A stretch of DNA of 5,595 bases from Bryobacterales bacterium (GCA_003164075.1 PLRZ01000666.1:1-5595); one strand, 5' to 3'; positions 1 through 5,595 are shown, counted from the first letter of the stretch. Notes: generated by a model from the letters alone, not told the origin. Numbers and translations: made by a program.

Positions 1-1964
1 GGATCGCCATAGCCCACCGGCCACCAGAGTTTGGGATTCTGCAGGTGCAGCGCCGGCGTGGTGGAGGGGTCCAGCTTTACCGCCGCCGTGGCGCCCGCGG
101 GCACCGTGACGGGCGTCTCAAACGCTACCGTGCCGAAATGGCCGCGGAACACGCCGCTCACCGCGGCCGTCCCGGAGTTACGCAAAGTTGCCTGCACGGT
201 GAGATCGGCACTGCTGGTGCTCGGCAGCGGCAATACGCTCGACACGTACGGATTTTCGATGGTCACCGCGCCCGACTGATCGAGATAAATATCGCTCCAG
301 ATGCCGATATCGCGCCCGCGCACCGAGGGGATCCAGTCCCAGCCGGCGGTGGCGTGATACGTGGGATTGTCCGCGCCCAGTGCGCCGCCATTGGCGTCGG
401 GGCTGTCCCAGGTCTTCTCCTTGATGCTGCCGGGGGTGGCATTCTTGTGGATGCGCACCGCGATGGCGTTCTTCGCGCCCGGCTTGATTACCTTGGTAAC
501 GTCGAACTGCCCGCGGATGAAGCCGCCATCGATGCGTCCCACCGATTCGCCGTTCACAAACACATCGGCCTTCCAGTTGATGCCTCGGAAGTTCAGCCAC
601 ACCGTGCGGCGGGGGGCCACGGCCGGCGCCACGAACTCATCCCGATACCAGAAATCGGCGTAAAAGTAAGTGTCCGAGATGGCCAGTTGATTGTCGCCGT
701 AATTCGGATCGGGCAGCGCGCCGGCGTTCCAGAAACTGGAGACCACGGTGGCCGGCACGGTGGCGACAAGCCAGCTCTTATCGTTGAATCCGGGCTTCGA
801 AAGCGCGGATCCATCGGCCGTCACCTGGGAATCGCGCTCGATGCGCCATGCGCCGCCGGAGAGCGCCAGTTTTCCGCTGGCCTCGGCGGTGGCTGCCGCA
901 TGGGCTTTCGCTACCACCCCGCCTTTGCCATACACTTCCAATTCACTCAGAATGTAACCGCCGGGCGACGCCGGCTTGGTCATCAAGACGCGCACGTAGC
1001 GCGCACTGGCCGCGGGCGAAAGTTTCAGATCGTCCACCGTCCCAGTGGACGGCAGCGCCTGCACGGTTTTCCACGTGACGGCATCGTTGGAAGTCTGGAT
1101 GGAGCCGGCCGCGGCACGCTCGATCCAGTCGAGCACCACGCGGTCGAACGTGCTCCCCGCGCCCAGGTCGACATACACCCACTCCTCGCCGTTGCCGGCG
1201 CTCTTCCATGCGCTTGAGAAATTGTACGGGCCGCCCACTTCCACGCGGGTGCCGCGATTGTAGAAGGCCAGGTCGCCGATACTCCACGTGGTGACCGTGC
1301 CTTCCTGCGCGACGCGGATAAATCGATTGCGCGATGCGGCCGTGAACTTGACGGAAATGGGCGGCGGCGGCGTGAAAGCGCCACGGCCCGCTCCCGGCGC
1401 GGGGGGCGGAGCGGGCGGCGGCGGAGGAGGAACGTACCGGCCCAACTCCTGCCACGTCTGCCCGTCGTCGGAGCCTGAGACCACGTAGGCGGCGACCGTA
1501 CCGGCCGCCTGTCCGCCGCGGCCGAATCCGCCGCCGCCGCCCAGGATGTCGATCCGGTCCACTTCCAGCGGACTATCGCCACCGGCCAACTCCAGTTGAA
1601 TCCAGCGGGTGGGACCGGCGATGGTGACGCGTGTGGTGGTGTTGTGGTCCACCGGATGCTCGCGCTCCTGCTTGCTGAGCACCCCCTTGTCGCTGGTGGT
1701 CACGGTGAACCAGCGCGGGAGCCTGGTTTCCTTGATGCCGTCGGTCACCAGTTGCGCCGTCAGATTGTAATCGTACGCACTCGATTGGTACGCCGGACGG
1801 CGCAGGGCCAGATTGTGAACGGTGTCCACAGTTGCCGGTGCAACGACCGGTGCGAAATCCTGCTTCGGGTCGCCAGGATATACGCCAACACCCTTGGTAT
1901 ACTGCTGGCCGTTCAACGCCAAGCCGGCGCACAACGACAAGAGGATTACAGGTCTCATTTGCAT
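1..1964 (-). CDS. Secreted GH2-family glycoside hydrolase with two N-terminal discoidin domains (3' part missing)
   Basis: The reading frame is open from ATG at 1964 to the left edge (654 codons, no stop). Residues 1-20 form a short Sec signal peptide (MQMRPVILLSLCAGLALNGQ), implying export. Residues ~45-238 and ~241-349 look like two discoidin (F5/8 type C) carbohydrate-binding domains, with repeated SGSDDGxTW and ARYVRVLM strand motifs. Residues ~360-555 form the GH2 sugar-binding jelly roll, with NFRGINWKADVFVNG at 458-472 and GWDWIP at 541-546. An Ig-like GH2 domain follows, ending with NPKLWWPVGYGDP at the edge. The catalytic barrel is not in the window. The motifs resemble exo-beta-glucosaminidase/beta-mannosidase-type GH2 enzymes; the substrate is uncertain. 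The first discoidin domain carries a Gly-rich loop (~1509-1551) and a Pro-rich loop (residues ~179-204) that the paralogue at 4400 lacks. The start is supported by GGTGAG just upstream; an in-frame ATG at 1958 is an alternative. It is transcribed divergently from the transporter operon. Confidence 0.92.
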   Translation of the reverse strand, partial: MQMRPVILLSLCAGLALNGQQYTKGVGVYPGDPKQDFAPVVAPATVDTVHNLALRRPAYQSSAYDYNLTAQLVTDGIKETRLPRWFTVTTSDKGVLSKQEREHPVDHNTTTRVTIAGPTRWIQLELAGGDSPLEVDRIDILGGGGGFGRGGQAAGTVAAYVVSGSDDGQTWQELGRYVPPPPPPAPPPAPGAGRGAFTPPPPISVKFTAASRNRFIRVAQEGTVTTWSIGDLAFYNRGTRVEVGGPYNFSSAWKSAGNGEEWVYVDLGAGSTFDRVVLDWIERAAAGSIQTSNDAVTWKTVQALPSTGTVDDLKLSPAASARYVRVLMTKPASPGGYILSELEVYGKGGVVAKAHAAATAEASGKLALSGGAWRIERDSQVTADGSALSKPGFNDKSWLVATVPATVVSSFWNAGALPDPNYGDNQLAISDTYFYADFWYRDEFVAPAVAPRRTVWLNFRGINWKADVFVNGESVGRIDGGFIRGQFDVTKVIKPGAKNAIAVRIHKNATPGSIKEKTWDSPDANGGALGADNPTYHATAGWDWIPSVRGRDIGIWSDIYLDQSGAVTIENPYVSSVLPLPSTSSADLTVQATLRNSGTAAVSGVFRGHFGTVAFETPVTVPAGATAAVKLDPSTTPALHLQNPKLWWPVGYGD

Positions 1965-1976
1965 GGTCTCACCATG
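1962..1976 (-). promoter_or_regulatory. Ribosome binding site and start codon inside a small hairpin
   Basis: On the minus strand, CATGGT (1976-1971) and ACCATG (1967-1962) are perfect 6-bp arms around a GAG loop. The Shine-Dalgarno-like GGTGAG lies in the left arm and loop, and the start ATG (1964) is in the right arm. Folding would hide both. The stem is short, so the effect on translation may be small. The second in-frame ATG at 1958 would lie just outside the stem. Confidence 0.4.
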
Positions 1977-2032
1977 GCATGCTAATGCCCGGCACGTCCT
2001 GGCGCAAGCGCGAGACGGGATTATCCATGCCC

Positions 2033-2053
2033 TACACCGTGAGACACGGTGTA
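2033..2053. promoter_or_regulatory. Perfect 9-bp inverted repeat, candidate operator
   Basis: TACACCGTG (2033-2041) and CACGGTGTA (2045-2053) are perfect inverted arms around a 3-bp AGA spacer. This odd-spaced dyad is the size typical of dimeric repressor sites. It would cover the -35/spacer region of the candidate minus-strand promoter (GATAAT at 2025-2020). It lacks a T-run, so it is not an intrinsic terminator, and it lies between divergent genes where none is needed. No regulator gene is present in the window to pair with it. Confidence 0.5.
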
Positions 2054-2087
2054 TTCCGGTGGATTAGGACCTGGATAACGCCATGAT

Positions 2088-2101
2088 TCACGGCGCCGTG
2101 A
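2088..2101. promoter_or_regulatory. Perfect 14-bp palindrome upstream of the transporter
   Basis: TCACGGCGCCGTGA reads the same on both strands. It lies 44 bp before the transporter start and just upstream of the weak -10 candidate at 2104-2109. It shares the CACGG/CCGTG core with the inverted repeat at 2033-2053, so one regulator could contact both, but the spacer differs. A chance GC-rich palindrome is also possible. Confidence 0.35.
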
Positions 2102-2135
2102 GTTACTATTCGTGGGTACAGGCGGACCTGGGTCG

Positions 2136-2141
2136 AAAGGA
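2136..2141 (+). promoter_or_regulatory. Ribosome binding site that decides the transporter start
   Basis: AAAGGA lies 4 bases before ATG 2146. The in-frame ATG at 2083 has no such site and would add 21 hydrophilic residues encoded across the 14-bp palindrome, so 2146 is preferred. Confidence 0.7.
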
Positions 2142-2145
2142 TGAC

Positions 2146-3303
2146 ATGAAATTACGTACACTGCCGGTATTCCTGGCCTTCCTGGCTATGGGTTTCGGCG
2201 ACGCGGTAGGGCCATTTGTCAGTCTGGCGAAAAGCGAGTTTCAACTCAGTAACGCGGTGGCTTCGCTAATCCCGTTCGTGGGATTCAGCATGTTCGGACT
2301 GTTGTCCATCCCGGTGGGCCTGTTTCAGGATAAACGCGGCAAGAAGTTCGTACTTTTGATGGGTTTGGCGGTTGCCCTGGTGGGCCTGCTCAACGCCACT
2401 TTCGCGGTCAGTTCGTTCCCCGGTTTCCTGGTGACCATCCTGCTGTTGGGAGCCGGCGCGGCCATTTTGCAGGTCGCCGGCAATCCCTTCATGCGAGACG
2501 TTTCGGAGGAGGGAAAGTACTCGCGCAATCTCTCGCTGGCGCAGTTCGTGAAAGCCATCGGATCGCTTTCGGGTCCACTGATCCCGGTGGCTGCCGCCCG
2601 CTGGTTCGGGGCAAGCTGGAAAGTGATCTTTCCGATCTATGCGGTGGCGATCCTGGTCACTCTGCTGGCCGTCAGCGGCCTGAAAGTGGACGAGAAGCGC
2701 AGCAAAGATCGCCCCGCCACCCTGGCTTCCTGCCTGAAACTGCTGGGCAACGGCTACGTCTTCGCCATGGTGGCGGCGATCTTCCTCTACGTGGGCGCCG
2801 AAGTCAGCGTCAGTTCGGGAATCCCGCTCTTCCTCAAGGAAAGCTACCGCATCGACGTCAACAGTGTCGGATTATTGGGGACCGGACTCTTTTTCCTGGC
2901 GCTCACGATCGGCCGATTCTCCGGCGGCGTCATTTTGAACTGGATGTCGGCGCGCAAATTCTTCATCGTGACCTCGTTGGTCTCCATACTCGCGCTGGCC
3001 GGCCTGTTCGTACCGAACCGTACCGTCGCGGTGGCCAGTTTCTTCGTCGCGGGGCTGGGATTTGCCAATATCTTCCCGCTGGCTTTCTCGCTCACCGTGG
3101 AATCCCTGCCGCAATTCACCAATGAGCTCTCCGGCCTGATGGTCACCGCCATCGTGGGCGGCGCCATTCTTCCGCCCCTGATGGGCCTGGTATCCGACCG
3201 CAGTTCCGTGCAGATCGGCTTCCTGGTTCCCATGGCCGCCATCATGTACATCACCTGGACCGCATTCCTGAACGCCAAGCCCCGCCCGCAGGAGGCGAAA
3301 TGA
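2146..3303 (+). CDS. Sugar MFS permease, FucP/GluP-like (FHS family)
   Basis: This 385-residue polytopic inner-membrane protein is probably a proton-coupled monosaccharide importer. The N-terminus (MKLRTLPVFLAFLAMGFGDA) opens directly into the first helix. QDKRGKK (61-67) is the cytoplasmic loop-2/3 motif of the major facilitator superfamily. ILQVAGNP (107-114) matches the Q-x3-NP helix motif of FHS transporters, and FLYVGAEVSVSSG (213-225) carries the acidic residue E219 found in the second half of this group. Hydrophobic segments are consistent with about 12 helices. A polar central loop around KVDEKRSKDRP separates the halves. It is somewhat shorter than E. coli FucP. It is the first gene of the operon, and its TGA overlaps the ATG of the kinase by 4 bases, which points to import followed by phosphorylation of the same sugar. 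The actual sugar is not evident; fucose, glucose/galactose or an amino sugar all fit the family. Confidence 0.92.
   Translation: MKLRTLPVFLAFLAMGFGDAVGPFVSLAKSEFQLSNAVASLIPFVGFSMFGLLSIPVGLFQDKRGKKFVLLMGLAVALVGLLNATFAVSSFPGFLVTILLLGAGAAILQVAGNPFMRDVSEEGKYSRNLSLAQFVKAIGSLSGPLIPVAAARWFGASWKVIFPIYAVAILVTLLAVSGLKVDEKRSKDRPATLASCLKLLGNGYVFAMVAAIFLYVGAEVSVSSGIPLFLKESYRIDVNSVGLLGTGLFFLALTIGRFSGGVILNWMSARKFFIVTSLVSILALAGLFVPNRTVAVASFFVAGLGFANIFPLAFSLTVESLPQFTNELSGLMVTAIVGGAILPPLMGLVSDRSSVQIGFLVPMAAIMYITWTAFLNAKPRPQEAK
3290..3295 (+). promoter_or_regulatory. Strong ribosome binding site for the kinase
   Basis: A perfect AGGAGG lies 4 bases before ATG 3300, inside the last codons of the transporter. 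With the ATGA stop/start overlap it supports coupled translation and fixes the kinase start. Confidence 0.8.
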
Positions 3304-4403
3304 GCGATCCCCGCGCCGTCATGACCCTGGATGCCGGCGGCACCAACTTCGTCTTCTCGGCGATGCGCGCCAACCAGACCGTGGTGCCGCCGTTCACCCT
3401 GCCCGCGAACGCCGATAACCTGGAGCGGTCGCTCGGCAACATCACCGAGGGCTTCCGCCGCGTGAAGGAGCAACTGCCGGCGCCGCCCGCCGCCATCAGC
3501 TTCGCATTCCCCGGCCCCTGCGATTATTTCAGCGGCATCGTCATCCGCCCCGGCAATCTGCCGGCCTATCGCGACGTGCCCCTCACCGCCATCCTGGAAG
3601 ATACCTTCGGCCTGCCCACCTTCATTAATAATGATGGCGACCTGTTCGCGTACGGCGAAGCCATGGCCGGCTTCCTGCCCTACGTCAACGGCCTGCTGGA
3701 AAAGGCCGGCAGCCCCAAGCGATTCCGCAATCTTCTGGGCATCGCCCTGGGCACCGGATTCGGCGGCGGGTTGGTGCGCGATGGCCAGTTGATCATCGGC
3801 GACAATTCGGCCGCCGGCGAAGTCTGGCTACTCCGCCACAAACTCGACCGCGACCGCAACGCCGAGGAGGGCGCTTCCATACGCGCCGTACGTCGCGCCT
3901 ACGCCTCGGCCACCGGCATTCCCTTCGAGCAGTCGCCGCAGCCCAAAGACATCTTCGCCATCGCCGAAGGAACTGCCGAGGGCAATCGCGAGGCCGCTCG
4001 CGAAGCGTTCCGGCTGCTGGGCGAAGTGACCGGTGACGCCATTGCCGAAGCTACCACGTTGCTCGACGGGCTGGTGGTGATTGGCGGCGGGATTGCCGGC
4101 GCGCATCGCCAGTTCCTGCCGGCGATCGTGGCCGAAATGAACGGCAGCTACACTGCGCCCAACGGAGAGAAGTTCGGGCGTCTGGTTTCCCGGGCGTTCA
4201 ACCTGGAAGATCCGGACGAGCTGGCGATTTTCCTGAAAGGCGAAGCCAAAGATCTCATCGTGCCCGGCAGTGGACGGCACGTCCGTTTTGACGCGATGCC
4301 ACGGGTTGGCGTCGGCATCTCGCGCCTGGGCACCAGCGAAGCCACGGCGATCGGAGCGTATGCCTACGCTCTTAGCCAGTTGGATCGAAAAGGACCACAA
4401 TGA
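3300..4403 (+). CDS. ROK-family sugar kinase lacking the zinc motif
   Basis: This 367-residue cytoplasmic kinase has the actin-like fold of ROK proteins and probably phosphorylates the imported sugar with ATP. Visible motifs are the phosphate-1 loop DAGGTN (11-16), FINNDGD (108-114) with D112 in the catalytic-base position, the phosphate-2 loop GIALGTGFGGG (147-157), and VVIGGG (259-264) near the adenosine site. AAGEVW (171-176) occupies the place of the usual GExGH sugar/zinc motif: the glutamate is kept, but the histidine is replaced. The CxCGxxGCxE cysteine cluster is absent; RDRNAEEGASIRAVRR stands in its place. There is no N-terminal helix-turn-helix, so it is an enzyme rather than a ROK repressor. 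It is longer than typical ROK glucokinases (~300 residues), partly because of an insert near 124-143 and the C-terminal part. It overlaps both neighbours by ATGA. Glucokinase, glucosamine kinase or N-acetylhexosamine kinase activity are all possible. Confidence 0.92.
   Translation: MSDPRAVMTLDAGGTNFVFSAMRANQTVVPPFTLPANADNLERSLGNITEGFRRVKEQLPAPPAAISFAFPGPCDYFSGIVIRPGNLPAYRDVPLTAILEDTFGLPTFINNDGDLFAYGEAMAGFLPYVNGLLEKAGSPKRFRNLLGIALGTGFGGGLVRDGQLIIGDNSAAGEVWLLRHKLDRDRNAEEGASIRAVRRAYASATGIPFEQSPQPKDIFAIAEGTAEGNREAAREAFRLLGEVTGDAIAEATTLLDGLVVIGGGIAGAHRQFLPAIVAEMNGSYTAPNGEKFGRLVSRAFNLEDPDELAIFLKGEAKDLIVPGSGRHVRFDAMPRVGVGISRLGTSEATAIGAYAYALSQLDRKGPQ
4388..4394 (+). promoter_or_regulatory. Ribosome binding site for the downstream discoidin gene
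   Basis: AAAAGGA lies 5 bases before ATG 4400, which overlaps the kinase stop codon (ATGA at 4400-4403). This mirrors the transporter/kinase junction and marks 4400 as the likely original start of the third operon gene, even though the signal-peptide core lies about 250 bases further on. Confidence 0.65.
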
Positions 4404-5595
4404 AATATTTCGCATTTTGCCGTTCGACGTGGCGCAGGCACTCCTGCCTGCCGTGTCGAGACTCCGAACTCCCCATGTCGCTCGACAATCTTGGGTCGTC
4501 TGGGAAAATGGGTCGAGCCGTTTCTTGCTCGGTGGGGCAGGCGGTGCTCGCCTGCCCACATCCTGTTCGAGCCGCGGGCATGGTTCACCACGGGCAGGCG
4601 GCACCGCCTGCCCCACCACCGAAGCTCCCGCCATATGGCGGCGGATGGGCCAGAGTGTTGTCGTCCTTCGTCGCATTCGCGGCCCTCACCCTGCAAGCCC
4701 AGAATTACACCCTCGGGATTGGCGTCTACCCCGGCGATCCCAAGGAGAATTTCGCGCCCTCCATGCGCATCGATAGCGCCACCTATCGGAACCTGGCGTT
4801 GCACCGTCCCGCCTACCAATCTTCCAGCTACGATTACAACCTCACGGCGCAGCTCATCACCGACGGCATCAAAGAGACCAGCCTCCCGCGCTGGATTTCC
4901 ACTTCCAGCAGCGCCCATGGCGTCTTCCCCAAGAACGAACGCGAATACATGCTGGACGGCAACTGGACCACCGGCGTCGACCTGAATGGCTCGAGCGTCT
5001 GGGTGCAATTGGAACTGGACGGCGGCGCCGCTCCGCTGGAAATGGACCGCATCGATCTCGACGGCATCGTCAAAGGTAATCCCGAACCGGAGGTCTGGGG
5101 CGCGGTGGTTTCCGGCTCCGACGATGGCAAGGCGTGGAAAGAACTCGGACACACCGGAGGGATGGCGCGCCCTACCGGCGAGATTCACCCCTCCGTCAAG
5201 TTCGCCGCGCCCTCGCACAACCGCTTCTTCCGCATCGCTCTCAGCGACCCGCGCGCGGTATCGTTTCGCGTGAACGAAATGGCTTTGTTCCGCAACAACC
5301 GCTTGGTGCAGGTCGGCGGCCCGCACCAGTTTTCCAGCGCCTGGATGAGCGCCGGCAAGGCCGACGAGTGGGTGTATGTCGATCTCGGCGCAAGCTGCAC
5401 GTTAGACCGCGTGGTGCTCTCGTGGATTCGGCGCGCGTCCGAGGGCGCGATCGAAGTCTCCGATGACGCCGCCACCTGGACATCCGTGGCCGCGCTACCG
5501 GCCACCGGAACCACGGACGACATCAAGTTGGCGCAGCCGGCGCATGCCCGCTACGTGCGCGTCCTCATGAAGAAGCCCGCCGCGCCCGAAGGCTA
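4400..5595 (+). CDS. Secreted discoidin-domain protein, probable GH2 enzyme, paralogue of the gene at 1-1964 (3' part missing)
   Basis: The frame is open from ATG 4400 to the right edge (398 codons, no stop). A signal-peptide core RVLSSFVAFAALTLQAQ occupies residues 85-101. Two discoidin domains follow, with VVSGSDDGKAWKEL in the first and DEWVYVDLGA and ARYVRVLMKK in the second. It matches the minus-strand protein closely: over residues 131-165 versus 51-85 there are 31 identities in 35 positions, around RPAYQSS and YDYNLTAQL. GH2 identity is inferred from this paralogy, because no GH2 motif is reached before the edge. Residues ~9-84 are Arg-, Cys-, Pro- and Gly-rich and encoded by a palindromic repeat cluster; the paralogue lacks them (about 81 extra codons). 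Translation may instead start downstream: in-frame ATG at 4508 or 4580, or GTG at 4655, none with a clear ribosome binding site. It is the third gene of the operon, coupled to the kinase by ATGA. Confidence 0.87.
   Translation, partial: MKYFAFCRSTWRRHSCLPCRDSELPMSLDNLGSSGKMGRAVSCSVGQAVLACPHPVRAAGMVHHGQAAPPAPPPKLPPYGGGWARVLSSFVAFAALTLQAQNYTLGIGVYPGDPKENFAPSMRIDSATYRNLALHRPAYQSSSYDYNLTAQLITDGIKETSLPRWISTSSSAHGVFPKNEREYMLDGNWTTGVDLNGSSVWVQLELDGGAAPLEMDRIDLDGIVKGNPEPEVWGAVVSGSDDGKAWKELGHTGGMARPTGEIHPSVKFAAPSHNRFFRIALSDPRAVSFRVNEMALFRNNRLVQVGGPHQFSSAWMSAGKADEWVYVDLGASCTLDRVVLSWIRRASEGAIEVSDDAATWTSVAALPATGTTDDIKLAQPAHARYVRVLMKKPAAPEG
4424..4459. repeat. Imperfect hairpin unit, REP-like
   Basis: An inner perfect stem GCAGGCA (4434-4440) / TGCCTGC (4445-4451) has a CTCC loop. 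An outer stem TCGAC (4424-4428) / GTCGA (4455-4459) surrounds it. Further inverted words link it to the next stretch: TGTCGAG at 4454-4460 with CTCGACA at 4481-4487, and GCTCGAC at 4480-4486 with GTCGAGC at 4512-4518. The composition and GCAGGC stem match the other hairpins of the cluster. Confidence 0.6.
4531..4617. repeat. 87-bp palindromic repeat pair (BIME/MITE-like) with 17-bp terminal inverted repeats
   Basis: GGTGGGGCAGGCGGTGC at 4531-4547 recurs exactly inverted at 4601-4617. Each end also forms its own hairpin: GGGCAGGCG (4535-4543) with CGCCTGCCC (4549-4557), and GGGCAGGCG (4592-4600) with CGCCTGCCC (4605-4613). Two hairpin units in opposite orientation are the arrangement of bacterial interspersed mosaic elements built from REP sequences. 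I see no flanking target-site duplication and no RAYT transposase in the window. It lies inside the open frame of the gene starting at 4400. Confidence 0.75.
4628..4641. repeat. Perfect 14-bp palindrome between the repeat and the signal-peptide codons
   Basis: CCGCCATATGGCGG is self-complementary and lies 10 bp beyond the 87-bp repeat and 13 bp before the GTG at 4655. It may be the right edge of the repeat cluster, or a structure in the translation-start region if GTG 4655 is used. Confidence 0.4.

Larger units (their letters stand above)
1965..2145. promoter_or_regulatory. Divergent intergenic/promoter region
   Basis: These 181 bp separate the minus-strand GH2 gene from the plus-strand transporter operon, so both promoters should lie here. 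I see no strong consensus pair. The best candidate for the minus gene is GATAAT (2025-2020, 5 of 6 to TATAAT), whose upstream -35 match is poor (3 of 6). For the operon, TACTAT at 2104-2109 is a weak -10 candidate. Two perfect inverted repeats (2033-2053 and 2088-2101) occupy the middle and are candidate operators. No ORF with a convincing ribosome binding site is seen here. Confidence 0.55.

Noticed and set aside
45..1217. Long plus-strand open frame of about 390 codons
   Set aside because: It lies antisense to the GH2 gene, whose minus-strand frame shows clear GH2 and discoidin motifs. The plus-strand translation is Arg/Gly/His-rich without family motifs, typical of a shadow frame in GC-rich DNA.
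1365..1440. Frameshift or pseudogene signal in the GGC/CCG-rich stretch
   Set aside because: The reading frame continues cleanly across the tract, with discoidin strand motifs conserved on both sides in the same frame.
2033..2053. Intrinsic terminator
   Set aside because: The stem is good but no T-run follows on either strand, and it lies between two divergent gene starts.
2083..2145. Upstream ATG at 2083 as the transporter start
   Set aside because: It lacks a ribosome binding site, adds a polar stretch not expected in this family, and would place the 14-bp palindrome inside the coding region; ATG 2146 has AAAGGA at the right distance.
2844..3473. Minus-strand open frame of about 209 codons
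   Set aside because: It spans the junction of two well-supported plus-strand genes, with no recognisable domain and no good ribosome binding site.
4424..4641. CRISPR array or tRNA/ncRNA gene
   Set aside because: Repeats are inverted rather than direct, spacing is irregular, and no cloverleaf is apparent. The pattern fits REP/BIME-like palindromes better.
4364..5326. Minus-strand open frame of about 320 codons
   Set aside because: It is antisense to the discoidin gene at 4400-5595, which has strong similarity to the paralogue. The antisense frame is a GC-rich shadow, and the similar frame opposite the paralogue arises from the shared DNA sequence.

Overview
This is a GC-rich bacterial window that looks like a sugar-scavenging locus. 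I infer Acidobacteriota, probably a Solibacter/Bryobacter-type organism. The basis is the high GC content, secreted discoidin-plus-glycoside-hydrolase proteins, and palindromic GGGCAGGCG-type repeats. This assignment rests on general resemblance, not on a marker gene.

Layout. On the minus strand, positions 1964 to 1 encode the first 654 residues of a secreted glycoside hydrolase family 2 (GH2) protein with two N-terminal discoidin (F5/8 type C) domains. Its catalytic barrel lies beyond the left edge. A 181-bp divergent intergenic region (1965-2145) holds two perfect palindromic elements and no strong consensus promoter. On the plus strand, three genes form a tight operon joined by two 4-base ATGA overlaps. 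They are a fucose/glucose permease-type (FHS family) MFS transporter (2146-3303), a ROK-family sugar kinase (3300-4403), and a second secreted discoidin protein (4400 to the right edge, truncated). The second discoidin protein is a clear paralogue of the minus-strand one.

Function. The simplest reading is a division of labour. Exported GH2-type exo-glycosidases bind a glycan through discoidin domains and release a monosaccharide. The permease imports that sugar and the ROK kinase phosphorylates it. The GH2 motifs resemble the exo-beta-glucosaminidase/beta-mannosidase side of the family, but the substrate cannot be fixed from this window.

Most unusual point. The start region of the second discoidin gene carries a cluster of palindromic repeats, including an 87-bp unit with 17-bp terminal inverted repeats. 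The cluster sits between the coupled ATG at 4400 and the signal-peptide core at about 4652. The reading frame stays open through it and adds about 81 codons relative to the paralogue, so either the protein has a repeat-encoded N-terminal extension or translation now starts downstream. The ROK kinase also lacks the usual ROK zinc-binding cysteine motif and its partner histidine.

No RNA genes, CRISPR arrays, transposase genes or regulator genes are visible. No gene-free stretch exceeds 300 bases.
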